Of a stretch of 64,000 bases of DNA, positions 21,963-32,655 are shown piece by piece; the first letter of the stretch is position 1; each line of letters starts with the position of its first letter. The notes under the pieces were generated by a model, which saw only the letters and a list, made by a program, of their open reading frames with translations, had not been told where the DNA came from and ran no database searches. Source of the stretch: Prorocentrum cordatum (taxonomy: Eukaryota > Sar > Dinophyceae > Prorocentrales > Prorocentraceae); assembly GCA_963575745.1 (NCBI GenBank), contig CAUYUJ010001445.1, positions 25,001 to 89,000 of the forward strand, given 5' to 3'. The translations under genes and the position numbers were made by a program.

Positions 21963-23186
21963 GGCAGCAGCATTATCATTGATTCAGCTCGCGTTCGAGA
22001 GCCCATCTCTCGAACTTATATCCGCACTTCAATGGCGCCACGTGCCCGAAAAGTTGCCTGCTGAGGCAGCCGTGGGAGCTGGGAAACTGGAAGGACCTGC
22101 AACGCTGAGCTGGCAAACTGCGAGGGCTGACAAGACTACGAATACGCGCGTGCAACATGCATTCACGTGAGTAACGGAACGGAGCGGGTCTTACGCGATA
22201 TGGCATACAAACATTATAGGCTGCTTACGCGGGCCGCCAGCGCGGCGCGCCATGTTGGAGACGAGAACGCTTACATACGCGCGGACCTTACGCGGACAGC
22301 TTGTACTCAAATTTTTACGCAGTTCATTTGCACTCGCACGCGCGCGCACGCGCAAGCAAGTGCGAGAGCGGCGATCGAGGGAGGGGGGGAGGTCTAGCTG
22401 CTGAGCTCTACTGCGACTGCGATTCGCCCAGGGCTTTCGTCGCCGAGGCAACCGTTGCCATCGCTGGAGCAATCAAGCCCCGCAGCCGCTTCGCCTCGCC
22501 GATGCGCGATCGGAGTCGGCAAAGCAACACGCACGTACAGAGCGCTGCGATCGACAGTCGATTCGTGTCACCGTACTCGGATCGGGCGACTTCGTGACAG
22601 CATCAATTCTCACGCGACTCCTATCCTCCCCCTCATCCTCCTCCTCCTCCCCCTCCTCCTCGCCTTCCTCGCCCTCCTTACTACTGCTCTTGCGCTCGCC
22701 CTCGGGGCCCGCCTCGCCCTCCCCACCGCCTTCCTTAATCCTTCTCCCCCTCCTTCCTCGAACCTCTCGTCGGCGGCCAGCGTGCCTCCTCGATCTAAGT
22801 TTTGATCACCTCGACGTCGGGCTCTGACCTGGCTGACAGGGGGCAGATCGAGATGGCGGAGCAGGATCGAGCTCGAGGATGGTGCCCTGCACTCAAGCAA
22901 TCCTCGCGGCCATGCTTGGTTAACGAATCCTCTGGCGCGTTGCTGTCGCATCACACCGAAACCAGCCTATCAGGCCGAGGAGGTTTGCGGTGCCCTTGGA
23001 GAAGGATGAGAGGAAGAGGAGAGGAGAGGGGGAGAGGTGGATACACATAAACATATGTAGGCAGGTGTGTCTGTACAAATATACTTATACATACATATGG
23101 GTGAGGGACCTGTCTCGATGCAAAATCCACGGTCCCCCTCGACCGAACAATCGATCGAAGTCCTCCCCTCTGAACGGTTCTGCTGC
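21963..23186. other. Intergenic, weak plus-strand frames
   Basis: Plus-strand frames at about 21980-22170 and 22210-22340 (MAYKHYRLLTRAASAARHVG...) look protein-like for 50-60 residues, but no splice structure or family supports them. A CTC tract lies at 22620-22690, followed by a GAGGA run near 23000-23040 and a short AT-rich patch. Confidence 0.35.
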
Positions 23187-23327
23187 TCATGATGTCATTC
23201 TTTCAACGGGCGCGGGGGCTGACTTCCCCTGGATCCCCGCGGTGAGGGCGGTCTTGTTGGCCGTGAGCTGCGACAGGGCCGCGTCCACTTGAGGCGCGAA
23301 CGGCGACAGCCACGGCACGTTCTCCAC
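23187..23327 (-). CDS. Gene at 23.2-26.3 kb, terminal exon 8
   Basis: Acceptor GGTAG before 23327, then VENVPWLSPFAPQVDAAL, SQLTANKTALTAGIQG and a stop at 23189-23187. Joining to the previous exon at its GT donor (23632-23631) keeps phase 0, giving ...LEGID|VENVP. This clean junction is the strongest support for the multi-exon model. Confidence 0.65.
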   Translation of the reverse strand: MENVPWLSPFAPQVDAALSQLTANKTALTAGIQGKSAPAPVERMTS

Positions 23328-23507
23328 CTACCCTACCCCGAGCACGAGCAGCATTGACCAGACGGGGCGGGGATAAAGAGCGGAGGGAAATATGGCACAT
23401 TCGAGCACCACTCACGATCAAGCGTGGTAGATCCCACGCGCGAGTAGGACACACAGATGGCCTCCAAGGAGGAGGAGGGGGGAGGGGGAGCGGGAGGGAG
23501 GGGGAGG

Positions 23508-23618
23508 GGGATGAGGAGGAGGAGGAGGAGGAGGAGGAGGAGGAGGAGGAAGAGAAGGAGGAGGAGGAGGAGGATGAGGAGGAGGAGGAGGAGGAGGAGG
23601 AGGAGGAGGAGGAGGAGC
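23508..23618. repeat. (GGA)n intronic microsatellite
   Basis: Nearly pure GGA for about 110 bases, lying in the inferred intron between exons 7 and 8 of the minus-strand gene. Long Glu, Arg and Leu frames come from it. Confidence 0.9.
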
Positions 23619-23632
23619 CCCCCCCTCCCCAC

Positions 23633-23791
23633 GTCGATGCCCTCGAGCTGGGCGTAGATCTTGCTGCACTCGCCGAGGAGCTCACCGTATGCGGCCGCCA
23701 GGCCTGTGGTCTTCATCATGATCTTGCGCGGCGGCTCCTGGCGCGCGGCAGCGCGCATCAAAATGGGAAACCTCTCCGCCAGGATGCGAGA
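23633..23791 (-). CDS. Gene at 23.2-26.3 kb, exon 7
   Basis: Reads SRILAERFPILMRAAARQEP, PRKIMMKTTGLAAAYGELLG, ECSKIYAQLEGID and ends at a GT donor (GTGGGG). The 5' edge is set by an AG at 23793-23792 and is uncertain, since its phase does not match the best exon 6 donor. Helical, charged and without repeats. No known domain. Confidence 0.6.
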
Positions 23792-24250
23792 CTCAGGAAT
23801 GCATCAACGGGGAGGTGGGCGCGACCGCGGGAGGAGGGACGACGGAATGCATGACAAGAACAGTGCACTCCACGCCAAGCCACCCCCCCCCTCCTCGATA
23901 TATCGACTCCTCCTGGGCTCCACCCTGTCTCCCTCCCTATCCTTCCATATCACCCTTTCCCTTAGACCTATTATATAGCATATCATCTCCACTCAATTCC
24001 CCTACCCCCTCTGGGCCCCTTGCTCTCGCTGTCACTCGAGTACTCGGAGTAGCTGTCGTCGGAGTCGTCGCACTTGCCCTCCGAACGCGGGAGGTGGGGG
24101 GAGGAGGGCAACGACGAGTGCGAGGAATGCAAAACAAGGGAAAGGGTGCAACCACTCCGACTCCTTATCTTTATTATGCGCTACTGCTTCGAACCCTGAT
24201 CGTATTCACGCGATCGAAAACTGACGTGCCCACTCGAGCATGATACATAC

Positions 24251-24378
24251 GCGCCCAAGCCCCAGCAATCCTTCGAGCTGGCGCCGACAACTTGGGAGGG
24301 GTCGACGCGGCACGTGCTCATGCGGGTCTCGAGGATCTGCTTCTTGACCTCCAGCGGGCGGCCGATGTCGCAGCCATC
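24251..24378 (-). CDS. Gene at 23.2-26.3 kb, exon 6
   Basis: Reads DGCDIGRPLEVKKQILETRM, STCRVDPSQVVGASSKDCWG and ends at a strong donor, GTATGT (24250-24245). The acceptor is an AAG just before the DGC codon. Non-repetitive and Cys-containing; family unknown. Confidence 0.55.
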
Positions 24379-24663
24379 CTTCCTCCTCTTCTCTTCTGGA
24401 CTGCTCGTCATTGTCTCCCTCCTCATCCTCACCTTCCTCATCCTCCTCCAGGGGGCTATGAGGATGGTCGGGTGCATGTGTCCGAACTCGGCTCTTGTAT
24501 GGGACCGTTATCATAGGGATCCTGGGGTATCGTATCATTGTTCATAGGTACGTGCGGATACACACACACACACGTATGTACATTCATATGTACATGTATA
24601 CATATATACATATATACATGCATATATGTCGTTGTATACACACGCGCATATATCTACCTGGCT

Positions 24664-24808
24664 TTACACGGGCGTAGCTGCCTCCTTCTCTTCGCCTTCC
24701 TTCGAGAGGCGGCGGTAGAGCGTCTCGCCCGTATGGGCGTCCTTGGTGATGTGAGTGGCCTTGAGCTTCGTGCAATATCCTTTGATGGTCTCGGCCCGCT
24801 GCATGGCC
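24664..24808 (-). CDS. Gene at 23.2-26.3 kb, exon 5
   Basis: Acceptor GCGCAG, then MQRAETIKGYCTKLKATHIT, KDAHTGETLYRRLSKEGEEK, EAATPV. It then meets either a stop (24666-24664) or a GT donor at 24669. If it is terminal, a separate gene would begin downstream; I favour the donor, because more exons follow on the same strand. Confidence 0.6.
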
Positions 24809-24862
24809 CTGCGCGGCCGTGATGTTACGACATGCCCACCCTGAGATCCGTCGACGTCGAGA

Positions 24863-24916
24863 TCTCACTGTGTTTCAATGCTTTCGAGATCTCGAAAGCA
24901 TTGAAACACAGTGAGA
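24863..24916. repeat. 54-bp perfect palindrome
   Basis: Two 27-base arms with no spacer, centred between 24889 and 24890, beginning TCTCACTGTGTTTCAATG and ending CATTGAAACACAGTGAGA. It lies in an inferred intron, 55 bases upstream of exon 5. No mismatches. It could extrude as a cruciform or fold as a 27-bp RNA hairpin. Confidence 0.9.
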
Positions 24917-25254
24917 CATCACGACCCGAGCCCTATATAGGCCCCATCTCTCTACGTCGTTGTTCCAGCTCTAGCTGGATCGATCTGCGATGGCACCGTG
25001 ACCCGAAACTGGACGAACACGCCCGACTCAAACGCATGAGCCGTCATGATCTCAAGAAGGGTAGTGCCAGTATGCTGCAACGTCCGAGTTGCCGAACACC
25101 GAACTCACACTATTGCACATCCCTGATCCCCTCCTACCCCCTGATCCCTCCTACCTTGATCCTCCCCCTGATTGCACAACTCGTGTCCTCCATCCCTGAT
25201 CCCCTCCTACCTTGATCCCCCCTATCCTCATGCCCACTGCGAGACTTCTCCGTC

Positions 25255-25410
25255 GTTGCGGGGCAAGCCTCTCGCCAGTCGGAGCGGCCTTATTCTCCTC
25301 CGACCAGCCGCACTCGGTAAGCAGACGATCCCAATTGAACCATTGGTCCTTGTGCTTGGAGCTGGTCTCCCTGGACTCCAGCTCGGTCTTGACGCATTCG
25401 GCGAAGCGGA
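25255..25410 (-). CDS. Gene at 23.2-26.3 kb, exon 3-4 region
   Basis: Reads GDFRFAECVKTELESRETSS, KHKDQWFNWDRLLTECGW, SEENKAAPTGERLA. A related string, VAFRLAECMGKVVLEMALG, occurs just upstream (about 25485-25425) in another frame, suggesting a small duplication or a separate exon. A donor AAG|GTAGG lies near 25220, but it belongs to a short repeat, so the 3' edge is uncertain. Confidence 0.5.
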
Positions 25411-25681
25411 AGTCGCCTCCCCTCCCAGCGCCATCTCGAGGACCACTTTTCCCATGCATTCAGCGAGGCGGAAGGCGACTCTGTGACCGAATGCAGGCGT
25501 TCATGCTATGAACCCCCATCTCGAGAATCATAAGCTCTTTCATCTGACGACGCGCGATGGCATGATGAGGAGCGGGGCGGGGGGGGCCCGAGGGGGGGCA
25601 AGATCTTGAATGAGGCGGCGCCCCGACGGGCGCCAATGGGGACGCATGGGGAAGGAGTGGAGGGACAAGGGCAAGATCCCG

Positions 25682-25790
25682 CCCAAGCTCCGTATTTGCG
25701 CCACTTCTTCAACCACCTCTTGAGGCCCTGGCGGCTCTGCCGCTTGTACTCGAGCTTCACTTCTTCTTTCTGGGATGCGAGGCGCGTCCT
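25682..25790 (-). CDS. Gene at 23.2-26.3 kb, exon 2
   Basis: Reads RLASQKEEVKLEYKRQSRQG, LKRWLKKWRKYGAW. Lysine/arginine-rich with regularly spaced Trp, consistent with the basic N-terminus of exon 1. Both boundaries are approximate; a GC donor after the last Trp is the likely end. Confidence 0.5.
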
Positions 25791-25898
25791 GCTGCAGCTG
25801 AGGGTTGCGAGGGGTGAGGGCGGAGCCGCTCAGGAATTCCGCCTGCGACGCGAATGGCACAGACATGGAATGCTGTATCTTTTTGTTTTAGGAACAGG

Positions 25899-25934
25899 GC
25901 ATACACATATACACATACACATACACATACACAA

Positions 25935-25971
<37 letters not shown>

Positions 25972-26095
25972 AACATAGACATACATATATATACATTTAC
26001 ACGTATACATAAGCATACACGCATATATACAGATCTGCATGTGCATGCACTTCGATTTGTGTACATACACACATATATATACACATATAGATATG
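25899..26095. repeat. ACAT/ATAC microsatellite
   Basis: Alternating AC/AT hexamers (CATATA, CATACA) in the inferred first intron. A second tract, (TA)n, is at 26303-26340 just upstream of exon 1. Confidence 0.9.
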
Positions 26096-26144
26096 ACAAG
26101 GCCTCGCACGCATGGTACCGGACGCACAACCGTGCATCACACAC

Positions 26145-26283
26145 GCGAGGCGTCGGGGGCTGCGGTCCGCATGCGCTGCAAATCGTTCTCGTGGTCTTTG
26201 CTGACGGCACGCACGACTTTCTTCTTTGCTTTCGCCGCAGCCTTCTCCGCGGCGGACTTCGGCGCAGCCCTCTTCGGCGGCAT
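26145..26283 (-). CDS. Gene at 23.2-26.3 kb, first exon (basic, nuclear-type N-terminus)
   Basis: ATG at 26283-26281 starts MPPKRAAPKSAAEKAAAKAK, then KKVVRAVSKDHENDLQRMRT and a GT donor near 26144. An upstream in-frame ATG at 26301 would add six residues (MGPREA); I prefer the internal one because the upstream codons border the TA repeat. Lys/Ala/Pro-rich starts of this kind suggest nuclear or nucleic-acid association, which is inference. All later exons to 23187 are on the same strand, so the gene spans about 3.1 kb with at least seven exons. I do not recognise the protein. Confidence 0.6.
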
Positions 26284-26340
26284 CGCCTCCCGTGGACCCA
26301 TATCTATATATATGTATATATATATATATATATACACACA

Positions 26341-27486
26341 CCCTGGGATCCGACGGCGTTGTGCAACCATGGCCCTGGGCCCACTTTCCCACGCCATTTT
26401 TCGAGCCCGATCGATATGTGAGAGTCCTAGTGCCATCAGGCGGGGGCGATCGAGCCACGCCCAAGGGATGTTAACCTGCACCTCACTACTGCTCCGCAGC
26501 AGCAATATCCAGGTCGCGGGAGCTTGCGGCAATATCCAAGTCGGCAACGTGCACACAAGCAACACTCTATGCGAAGATGTGCAGGTCGGCAAAGGTGGGC
26601 CATCCAACATCCACACTTGTTTTCTGTTGCGTATATTTTGCAGCTGTATACATGTGTATATATGTATATATATATATATGTATATAAAATAGTTGTATGT
26701 GCGTGGCTGCGCATACACATGAAACACACACGCCACGGGCGCTCGCCCTGGCCCAGCGCAACTGCATGCATATGCAGGCACACACGCGCAACTAAACACA
26801 TATTCATTATAATTACACGCACGCCATGTGGGCACTTGTGCAAGCACTCGCATATATACACGCACGCACATCTAGTGGCGTATAAACAGCTATATGTAGG
26901 TGTGCTATATAGGTGCACACACGCGTTCGCGCGCAAATGCGAGGGCGGCAGCGTGCTTGCACGCGGGCACACGCGCACTCACGTTTTCCCTCCAGCGGCC
27001 GAGTGGCGTCGCTGCAACGGGCGCGGGCGCAGCTGCGCCCGCGCGCCCGCGCGGGCGCGCGCCTGGCAACGATATATTGCCAGGCGCGCGCGCACGCGCG
27101 CGCGCGCACGCACAATGCGGCAATATCCAGGTCGGCTACGCGCCGTCCCATTTCGCCTGCTAGCCGCGTGACGACGCAGATATCTGCATCGCGGTCCATC
27201 GGCGCGCGCGGGCCGCGCGCGCGCCCATCCTGCCGCGGGTCGGCCGCGCGCCGCCGACGTCGCCGCCCCGCGGCGCCTGCGCGCGGCCGCGCACGGGCCG
27301 CGCCGCGCGCGCCCCGCCCCGCGGCCCCGCGCCGCGCGCCCGCGCGGGCGCACCCCCCCCCCGCCCGAGCCCGCGGCCCACCGCGCCCCGATGCGCCCGC
27401 GCGTCAGCGTCGCCACGACCCGCCGCCGCACCCCCCCCCCGCGCTCGCGCGCGCGCACGGGTCGCCTCGCCCTTAAGGGCGAGCGG
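26341..27486. other. Intergenic with GC-rich hairpins
   Basis: CAATATCCA(G/A)GTCGG recurs at 26504, 26530 and 27121. A perfect 24-bp palindrome lies at 27021-27044 (GCGCGGGCGCAG and complement). A 15-bp stem with a 7-base loop lies at 27055-27091. 27180-27480 is extremely CpG-rich. No gene is supported. Confidence 0.5.
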
Positions 27487-28106
27487 GCATCAAAGAACAT
27501 TAATGAACATTAAAGAACATTAAAGAACATTAAAGAACATTAAAGAACATTTAAAAACATTACATACAAGAACATTAAAGAACATTAAAGAACATTAAAA
27601 ACATTAAAGAACATTAAAGAACATTAAAGAACATTAAAGAACATTAAAGAACATTACATACAAGAAAGAACATTAAATAACATTAAAGAACATTAAAGAA
27701 CATGAAAGAACATGAAAGAACATTAAAGCACATTAAAGAACATTAAAGAACATTAGAGAACATTAAAGAACATTAAAGAACATTAAAGAACATTAAAGAA
27801 CATTAAAGAACATGAAAGAACATTAAAGCACATTACATACAAGAACATTAAAGAACATTAAAGAACATCAAAGAACATTTAAAAAACATTAAAGAACATT
27901 AAAGAACATTAAAGAACATTAAAGAACATTAAAGAACATCAAAGAACATTAAAGAACATTAAAGAACATTTAAAAGAACATTGAAGAACATTAAAGAACA
28001 TTAAAGAACATTAAAGAACAAGAACATTAAAGAACATTAAAGAACATTAAAGAACATTAAAGAACATTAGAGAACATTAAAGAACATTAGAGAACATTAG
28101 AGAACT
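27487..28106. repeat. AT-rich 10-bp satellite (AACATTAAAG)n
   Basis: About 60 near-identical copies of AACATTAAAG, broken by a few ACATTACATACAAG variants, inside DNA that is otherwise mostly G and C. Edges are sharp on both sides. A single copy-like ACAACATTAAAGGGCATTAAA recurs near 29120. Confidence 0.95.
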
Positions 28107-28745
28107 TTCGAGCCCGCGCAAAGGGGCGGGGGCTCGAACGCTCTGCAATGGTGCTGTCAGGCCAACCCCAGGCGGGGGGCGATGGCCGACCTCGCGGCAC
28201 CGCTGGCCCGCGGGCGAGCGTCTGGGCACGCGCGCGGGGGCGTCGCGGGGGCGCTCGGGCGCCTCGGGCGCGTCGGATCCGCCGCGCGGAAGCAAGCGGG
28301 GGCTGCGCCTCCCCCGCTTGGATCTGCATGGCTACTCGACGCGCCCGAGGAGACCCAGCGCCCCCGCGACGCGCCCCCGCGCGCGTGCCCGGCGCCAACC
28401 CGCGGGGCCATGGTGCAGGGCGGCCAGTCCACGCCCCCCCCACCTCGAGGGCCTGCCAACGGGCGCCCCTATCAGGGGCGCCCAGTCGCGCTGCTGCGCT
28501 GTAAGTGTAGTAGAGAAGCCAAAGCACGCATCGCCACCAGCACTGCCGACCACGGCGCCGAGCAAACCCAGGTGCACCTGGGCGGCGGGGGGGGGGGCGG
28601 TCTCTCGCTGCGCGCGTGCATGCGCCCGCGCGCATGTGCCGATCGCGCGCGCTGCGCGCACGCGCATACGCGCCTAGCGGTCGCGGCCCCGCGCGCGATC
28701 ACGAGGCGGAGCAAGCCAGTCGCACCCCGACCAACCTGAGGATCG
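28107..28745. other. CpG-rich stretch, no gene recognised
   Basis: Very GC-rich; all six frames open widely for compositional reasons, and none shows a domain. Confidence 0.45.
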
Positions 28746-29100
28746 AGGGAGATATCGAGGAGGAGGGAGAGGATCCTCGAGGAGGAGAGGGGGAGGATCG
28801 AGGAGGAGGAGGAGGAGGAGGAGGAGGAGGAGGAGGAGGAGGAGGAAGAGGAGGAGGGGAAGGAGGGAGGTAGAGGGAGGGGGGGGAGGGAGGAGGGAGG
28901 AGGGGGGAGGGAGGCAGGGAGGAGGAGGAGGAGGAGGGAGGCGGGAGGAAGGAGGAGGAGGAGGAGGAGGAGGAGGCGGGAGGAGGGAGGAGGAGGAGGA
29001 GGAGGCCCCACGAGGAGGAGGAGGAGGAGGAGGATCGGAGGAGGGGGGAGAGGGGGAGGAAGAGGAGGATCCTCGAGGAGGGGGCGGAGGAGGAGGAGGC
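28746..29100. repeat. (GGA)n microsatellite
   Basis: GGA triplets with AGG/GGG variants for about 350 bases. Long Ser, Pro and Leu frames on the minus strand are artefacts. Confidence 0.9.
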
Positions 29101-30397
29101 ACGGGAACGGGAACACATATACAACATTAAAGGGCATTAAACTGACGAGTGTTGCGTACACGATGCATGTGCACGCACATGCGTGCACGAACCTGATATG
29201 TATATATATATATAGACACATAGATGCATATACACACATGTATCTACATATGTGTGTATATATGCACACATGTTGGTACTCGTATGCGTGTATATTTACG
29301 TTAGGTGTGCACCACCCATACATGCACACATATACATACGTATGCACCATCATGCTCTGATCATGTGCAGGCACCAACTCCTGCCCACAACTGTGCGCCC
29401 CGTTTCGCCTGCTGCCGCGGTGCGTCGGCTCCAGGGGGGCCGCGAGCGGGGCTCGGCTCGAGGCTGCTCGATCTGGAAAGCGGCTACACAGTGCAACCTG
29501 CACTCGCCGAACGTTGAACCACATGGTTGGACAGGACGCGCGACAGGACACAAGAGCCTTCTGAGGGCTACATTGCCACGGGGATCTGGGGGGGCATGGA
29601 ACGCGAGGCACAGGACACAAGGGTACCCTTGCTTTGGCAGGGTCGACCTACTAATCTGGACCGATCGACTGCATACATCGTGGCCCTGCCGCCTCCCCCA
29701 TCCCCACCCCACTTCATACCCATGCCTGCCTCCCCACATCCACGCCCATCCTCACCCCCAGTCGACGCCGCTCCCACATGGGGGGCAGCAAGGTTCTGAC
29801 CACTGCGATCGAAGCCAAGGTTGCAGACCCGCTCATGCGTATTTTGCGCCTGCATCGGCACGGAACGTTGGCGGCATGGAGCTGCGTGTCTGAGCTCTGA
29901 TCCGCGAGGCGCGCCATCCTATACATATAGCACGTGCTGCAGTCGAATCCCAGCCCTGCCATTCATGGACCCATGCTGCCACCAGCAACCCCCTTGCCAT
30001 CCACGCGCGCCCTCGACCCCCCCGTGCCAGCGCAGGGGGCGCATGCTGCGGCCCGCTCACGCGTGCCTGCGGCCAAGAGGATTGAACACATGAAGAGTGG
30101 GCAGCTGAGATCGAGACAGATGAGCGGAGCAAAAGGACTCTTCATCGCCGACCTCAGGGAAGACACATCGCACTGCAAAGTATCCATCGCTTCATCTCCC
30201 CCCCACTTCGGGCGAACAGATACAGCGTGGACTGCTCCCAACTGGTGCCCTGAAGTGGGGGTGGAGACGGATGAAGCGATGGGGGCTTTCCACTGCGAAT
30301 GTTGCTCAATGCGTCTGGTACCATACATCGATCCACCATGCATCCACCATACATCCATCAGTGCGTCTTGCACCATACATAGTGCCACCCACCGATC
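29101..30397. other. Intergenic, no firm gene
   Basis: AC/AT microsatellite at 29190-29340. A minus-strand frame at 29963-30682 includes MKSPFAPLICLDLSCPLFMC (hydrophobic) but runs through inverted repeats and shows no domain. ATCCACCATACATCC words recur at 30325-30395. Confidence 0.4.
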
Positions 30398-30456
30398 CAC
30401 TACAGTGTCCATGTCAGATGCCGACGTCGGCATCTGCAAACATGGACACTGTAGTG
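30398..30456. mobile_element. 59-bp inverted repeat with CACTA ends
   Basis: CACTACAGTGTCCATGT at the left and ACATGGACACTGTAGTG at the right pair perfectly over 17 bases. An inner 10-bp stem AGATGCCGAC/GTCGGCATCT follows. The outermost bases are CACTA, the terminus of CACTA-superfamily transposons. Flanking trinucleotides (ATC, TAC) do not form a duplication, so this may be a solo hairpin or a deleted element. Confidence 0.55.
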
Positions 30457-30669
30457 TACGAGACCCCCATCTTTCACATGTAACTTCCCATGGATCAAGA
30501 AGGTCCGAAGAGGGCCCAGGGAGAGCCCCAAGAAGCTCGAGCCCAAGATACCCATGGCTATCGAGGACGATCGACGGCCGTCCTCGATCTGGTACCTCGG
30601 GCCTGGAGCTATCTCGGGACCCTATCCTGCGCCTTCTCGGGGTTTTCTCGGGGCCGCCCCGCGAGCTGC

Positions 30670-30737
30670 CTGAGCAGCGCAATCACGTGCATCTGCATGC
30701 GCGGGAAGATCGACTCGACGTCGAGCTCGAGCTGCAC
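30670..30737 (-). CDS. Candidate exon, unknown protein
   Basis: AAG acceptor before 30737, then VQLELDVESIFPRMQMHVIA, LLR and an AG|GC donor. It is an isolated exon-like peptide. Upstream at about 30900-30790 another frame (EDAQRAADRGLGRLVEEGPR) also looks coding. It lies downstream of the stop of the 31.05-kb gene, so it would belong to a different transcript. Confidence 0.35.
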
Positions 30738-31051
30738 CTTACACTGGCGGCGCCGTCCTCCTCCGATCCCCCTCCGACGCCATCCCACCCCTTCTCCTCG
30801 AGCGATCCCGTAGGCCAGATCGAGCTCGAGGACTCGAGGCCCTTCTTCGACGAGCCTGCCCAGCCCCCGATCTGCAGCTCTCTGCGCATCCTCCTCGTTC
30901 TCCTCCTCCTCCTCCCCCTCCTCCTCCTCCTCCGCCCCCTCCCCCTCCTCAGTCTCCTCCTCCCTCCTGGCTCTTCCACCTGATCCCCTTCTCCATTTAT
31001 CCTCCTCCGTGTTTTTGTCCTCTCTGGCCCACGCGCGCTAGGGAGTGCGCA

Positions 31052-32164
31052 TCAGAGACTCGCGATGAGGTGATCCCTGATCTGCGCCACCATCTGCTTG
31101 TCGGCCGTCTGGTTCTTCAGCGCAAAGTAGAACAGCCACGTCATGACCAGGCGGCTCATGGTGGCCTTGCAGCCCGCGTCGTATTTCGCCATGATGCTGT
31201 CGGTCCAGCTTTTGTCGCTGACCTGGATAAGCTGCGACCAGCCGCCCGAGGTCGCCTCGTCCTCCATATAGGCGATCGTGTCGTAGCCCTCGGTGCGGCG
31301 GCTCCTGAACTTGAGGCGCCACAGCTTGCCGTTCGTGTCCTTCATGACCTGGACGCCCCAGCGCGTGTAGTCGCCGCAGTTGTCATCAGCTGGAACCGTC
31401 ATGTCGGGCGCCCAGGCATCCACCTCGATGATCTCGTCGGATTCTTCCTCGGCGGCGCCCGCCGCCTCCTCCTCCTCCTCCTCCTCGCCCTCAGCCGCCT
31501 CATTATCCTCCTTGTCCCCTTCGGCTGCCGTGTCCTCTTCGGCTGCCGCCTGATCCTCCTCGCCGGCCGCGGCTGCTGCCCCCTCGGCTGCGGGCACCTC
31601 CTCCTCCTCCTCCTCCTCCTCCTCCTTCTCGGTTGCCTGGGCTGCGCGCTTCTTCGCGGCCGCTGGCCTTTTCATGGGCGCGGCCGCGGGCCTCTTCATT
31701 GCAGCGCCTCGAGCGCTCGATCCTGCAGCGCCTGATCCTGCAGCGCCTGATCCTGCATTGCCTGATCCTGCAGCGCCTGATCCTGCAGCACGTTTCGCCA
31801 TCTGCGGCGGGACGCCGTCGATCGCGGCCTCGATGCCGTGAGCGGGCGCTCCAGCTCGATCATCATCGAACTCATCCTTCACGTGCTCCTTCTTGCACCT
31901 CCTCCTCTTCCTGGGCTTGCTCTTGCCCGTGATACTCCGCCAGAAGGGCATCTTCACGACCTGTCCTCCTCCTCCTCCTCCTCCTCCTCCTGGCGCCACA
32001 GCTGCCTCCTCCTCCTCCTGCTGATCTTCGATCGCCATCTCGTCCTCATCGTCCTCGTCGGCCTGCGTGTCCGCGATCGCCAATCCCACCTCTCCTTTGA
32101 CCCTTGGCGCCGCCTCGGAGCCACCCTCTTGAGAGTCCTCTCGACGGGGGGCGTTCACATGCAT
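31052..32164 (-). CDS. Acidic/basic low-complexity protein with a conserved-looking C-terminal domain
   Basis: A 370-codon frame from ATG 32164-32162 to TGA 31054-31052. The N-terminal third is acidic (ADEDDEDEMAIEDQQEEEE) with a Gly run and a basic cluster, KSKPRKRRRCKK, a likely nuclear localisation signal near residue 80. The middle has Ala-Gly-Ser repeats and two MKRPAAA motifs typical of dinoflagellate proteins, then long Glu/Ala tracts. The last 110 residues are ordered and repeat-free: DNCGDYTRWGVQVMKDTNGK, LWRLKFRSRRTEGYDTIAYM, SWTDSIMAKYDAG and KNQTADKQMVAQIRDHL. I do not know the domain. Exons upstream (32656-36262) are on the same strand, so this may be the terminal exon of a longer gene; an internal acceptor could then shift the start. 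Confidence 0.75.
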   Translation of the reverse strand: MHVNAPRREDSQEGGSEAAPRVKGEVGLAIADTQADEDDEDEMAIEDQQEEEEAAVAPGGGGGGGGGQVVKMPFWRSITGKSKPRKRRRCKKEHVKDEFDDDRAGAPAHGIEAAIDGVPPQMAKRAAGSGAAGSGNAGSGAAGSGAAGSSARGAAMKRPAAAPMKRPAAAKKRAAQATEKEEEEEEEEEVPAAEGAAAAAGEEDQAAAEEDTAAEGDKEDNEAAEGEEEEEEEAAGAAEEESDEIIEVDAWAPDMTVPADDNCGDYTRWGVQVMKDTNGKLWRLKFRSRRTEGYDTIAYMEDEATSGGWSQLIQVSDKSWTDSIMAKYDAGCKATMSRLVMTWLFYFALKNQTADKQMVAQIRDHLIASL

Positions 32165-32655
32165 GGAGCGGGAAAGCAGTCAACCCGCATCAAAGAGATG
32201 CGCGGTAAGGACGCAAGGGCCTTGGAGGGCATCATTTAGGTTTAAGGGGCAAGGATGCAGGGGTACCCTTGGGAAGGTTGCCCATCCTTACGCGGGCCGA
32301 CTGTGCGGAGCAGGAGGTTCGAGGTGCATGTGTCGAGCAAGTCAGCAATGTCCATGCAGGGCATGGTCGGTCAGCCTTCATCATGCTGGAGGGTCGGGCG
32401 GCCCCAGATCGGGGCACGGGGTGGGGTGCAGCGTGGGCTCTGCGAAGGCCGAAGCATCAGACACGCGTAGCATAGCTCTCCCCCAGACTTCGGTCGAGGA
32501 GGAGCGGGAGGAGGATGGGGAGAGGAGGAAGACGAGGAGGAGGAAGATGACGAAACATTACGCGGCCATCACAAAGCCGTTGTTTAACCGCCGCACGCAC
32601 GTAGGTTTTCGAGGCCAAGGACCAGGTCAGCCCCTCGAGTCATTGCCCCCCCCTC

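Noticed and set aside
27487-28106. Telomere repeat
   Set aside because: The unit is AACATTAAAG, not a TTTAGGG-type repeat, and it lies internally.
28472-29620. A 380-codon Leu/Pro/Ser frame on the minus strand
   Set aside because: Driven by the GGA tract; the ends read into unrelated GC-rich and AC-repeat sequence.
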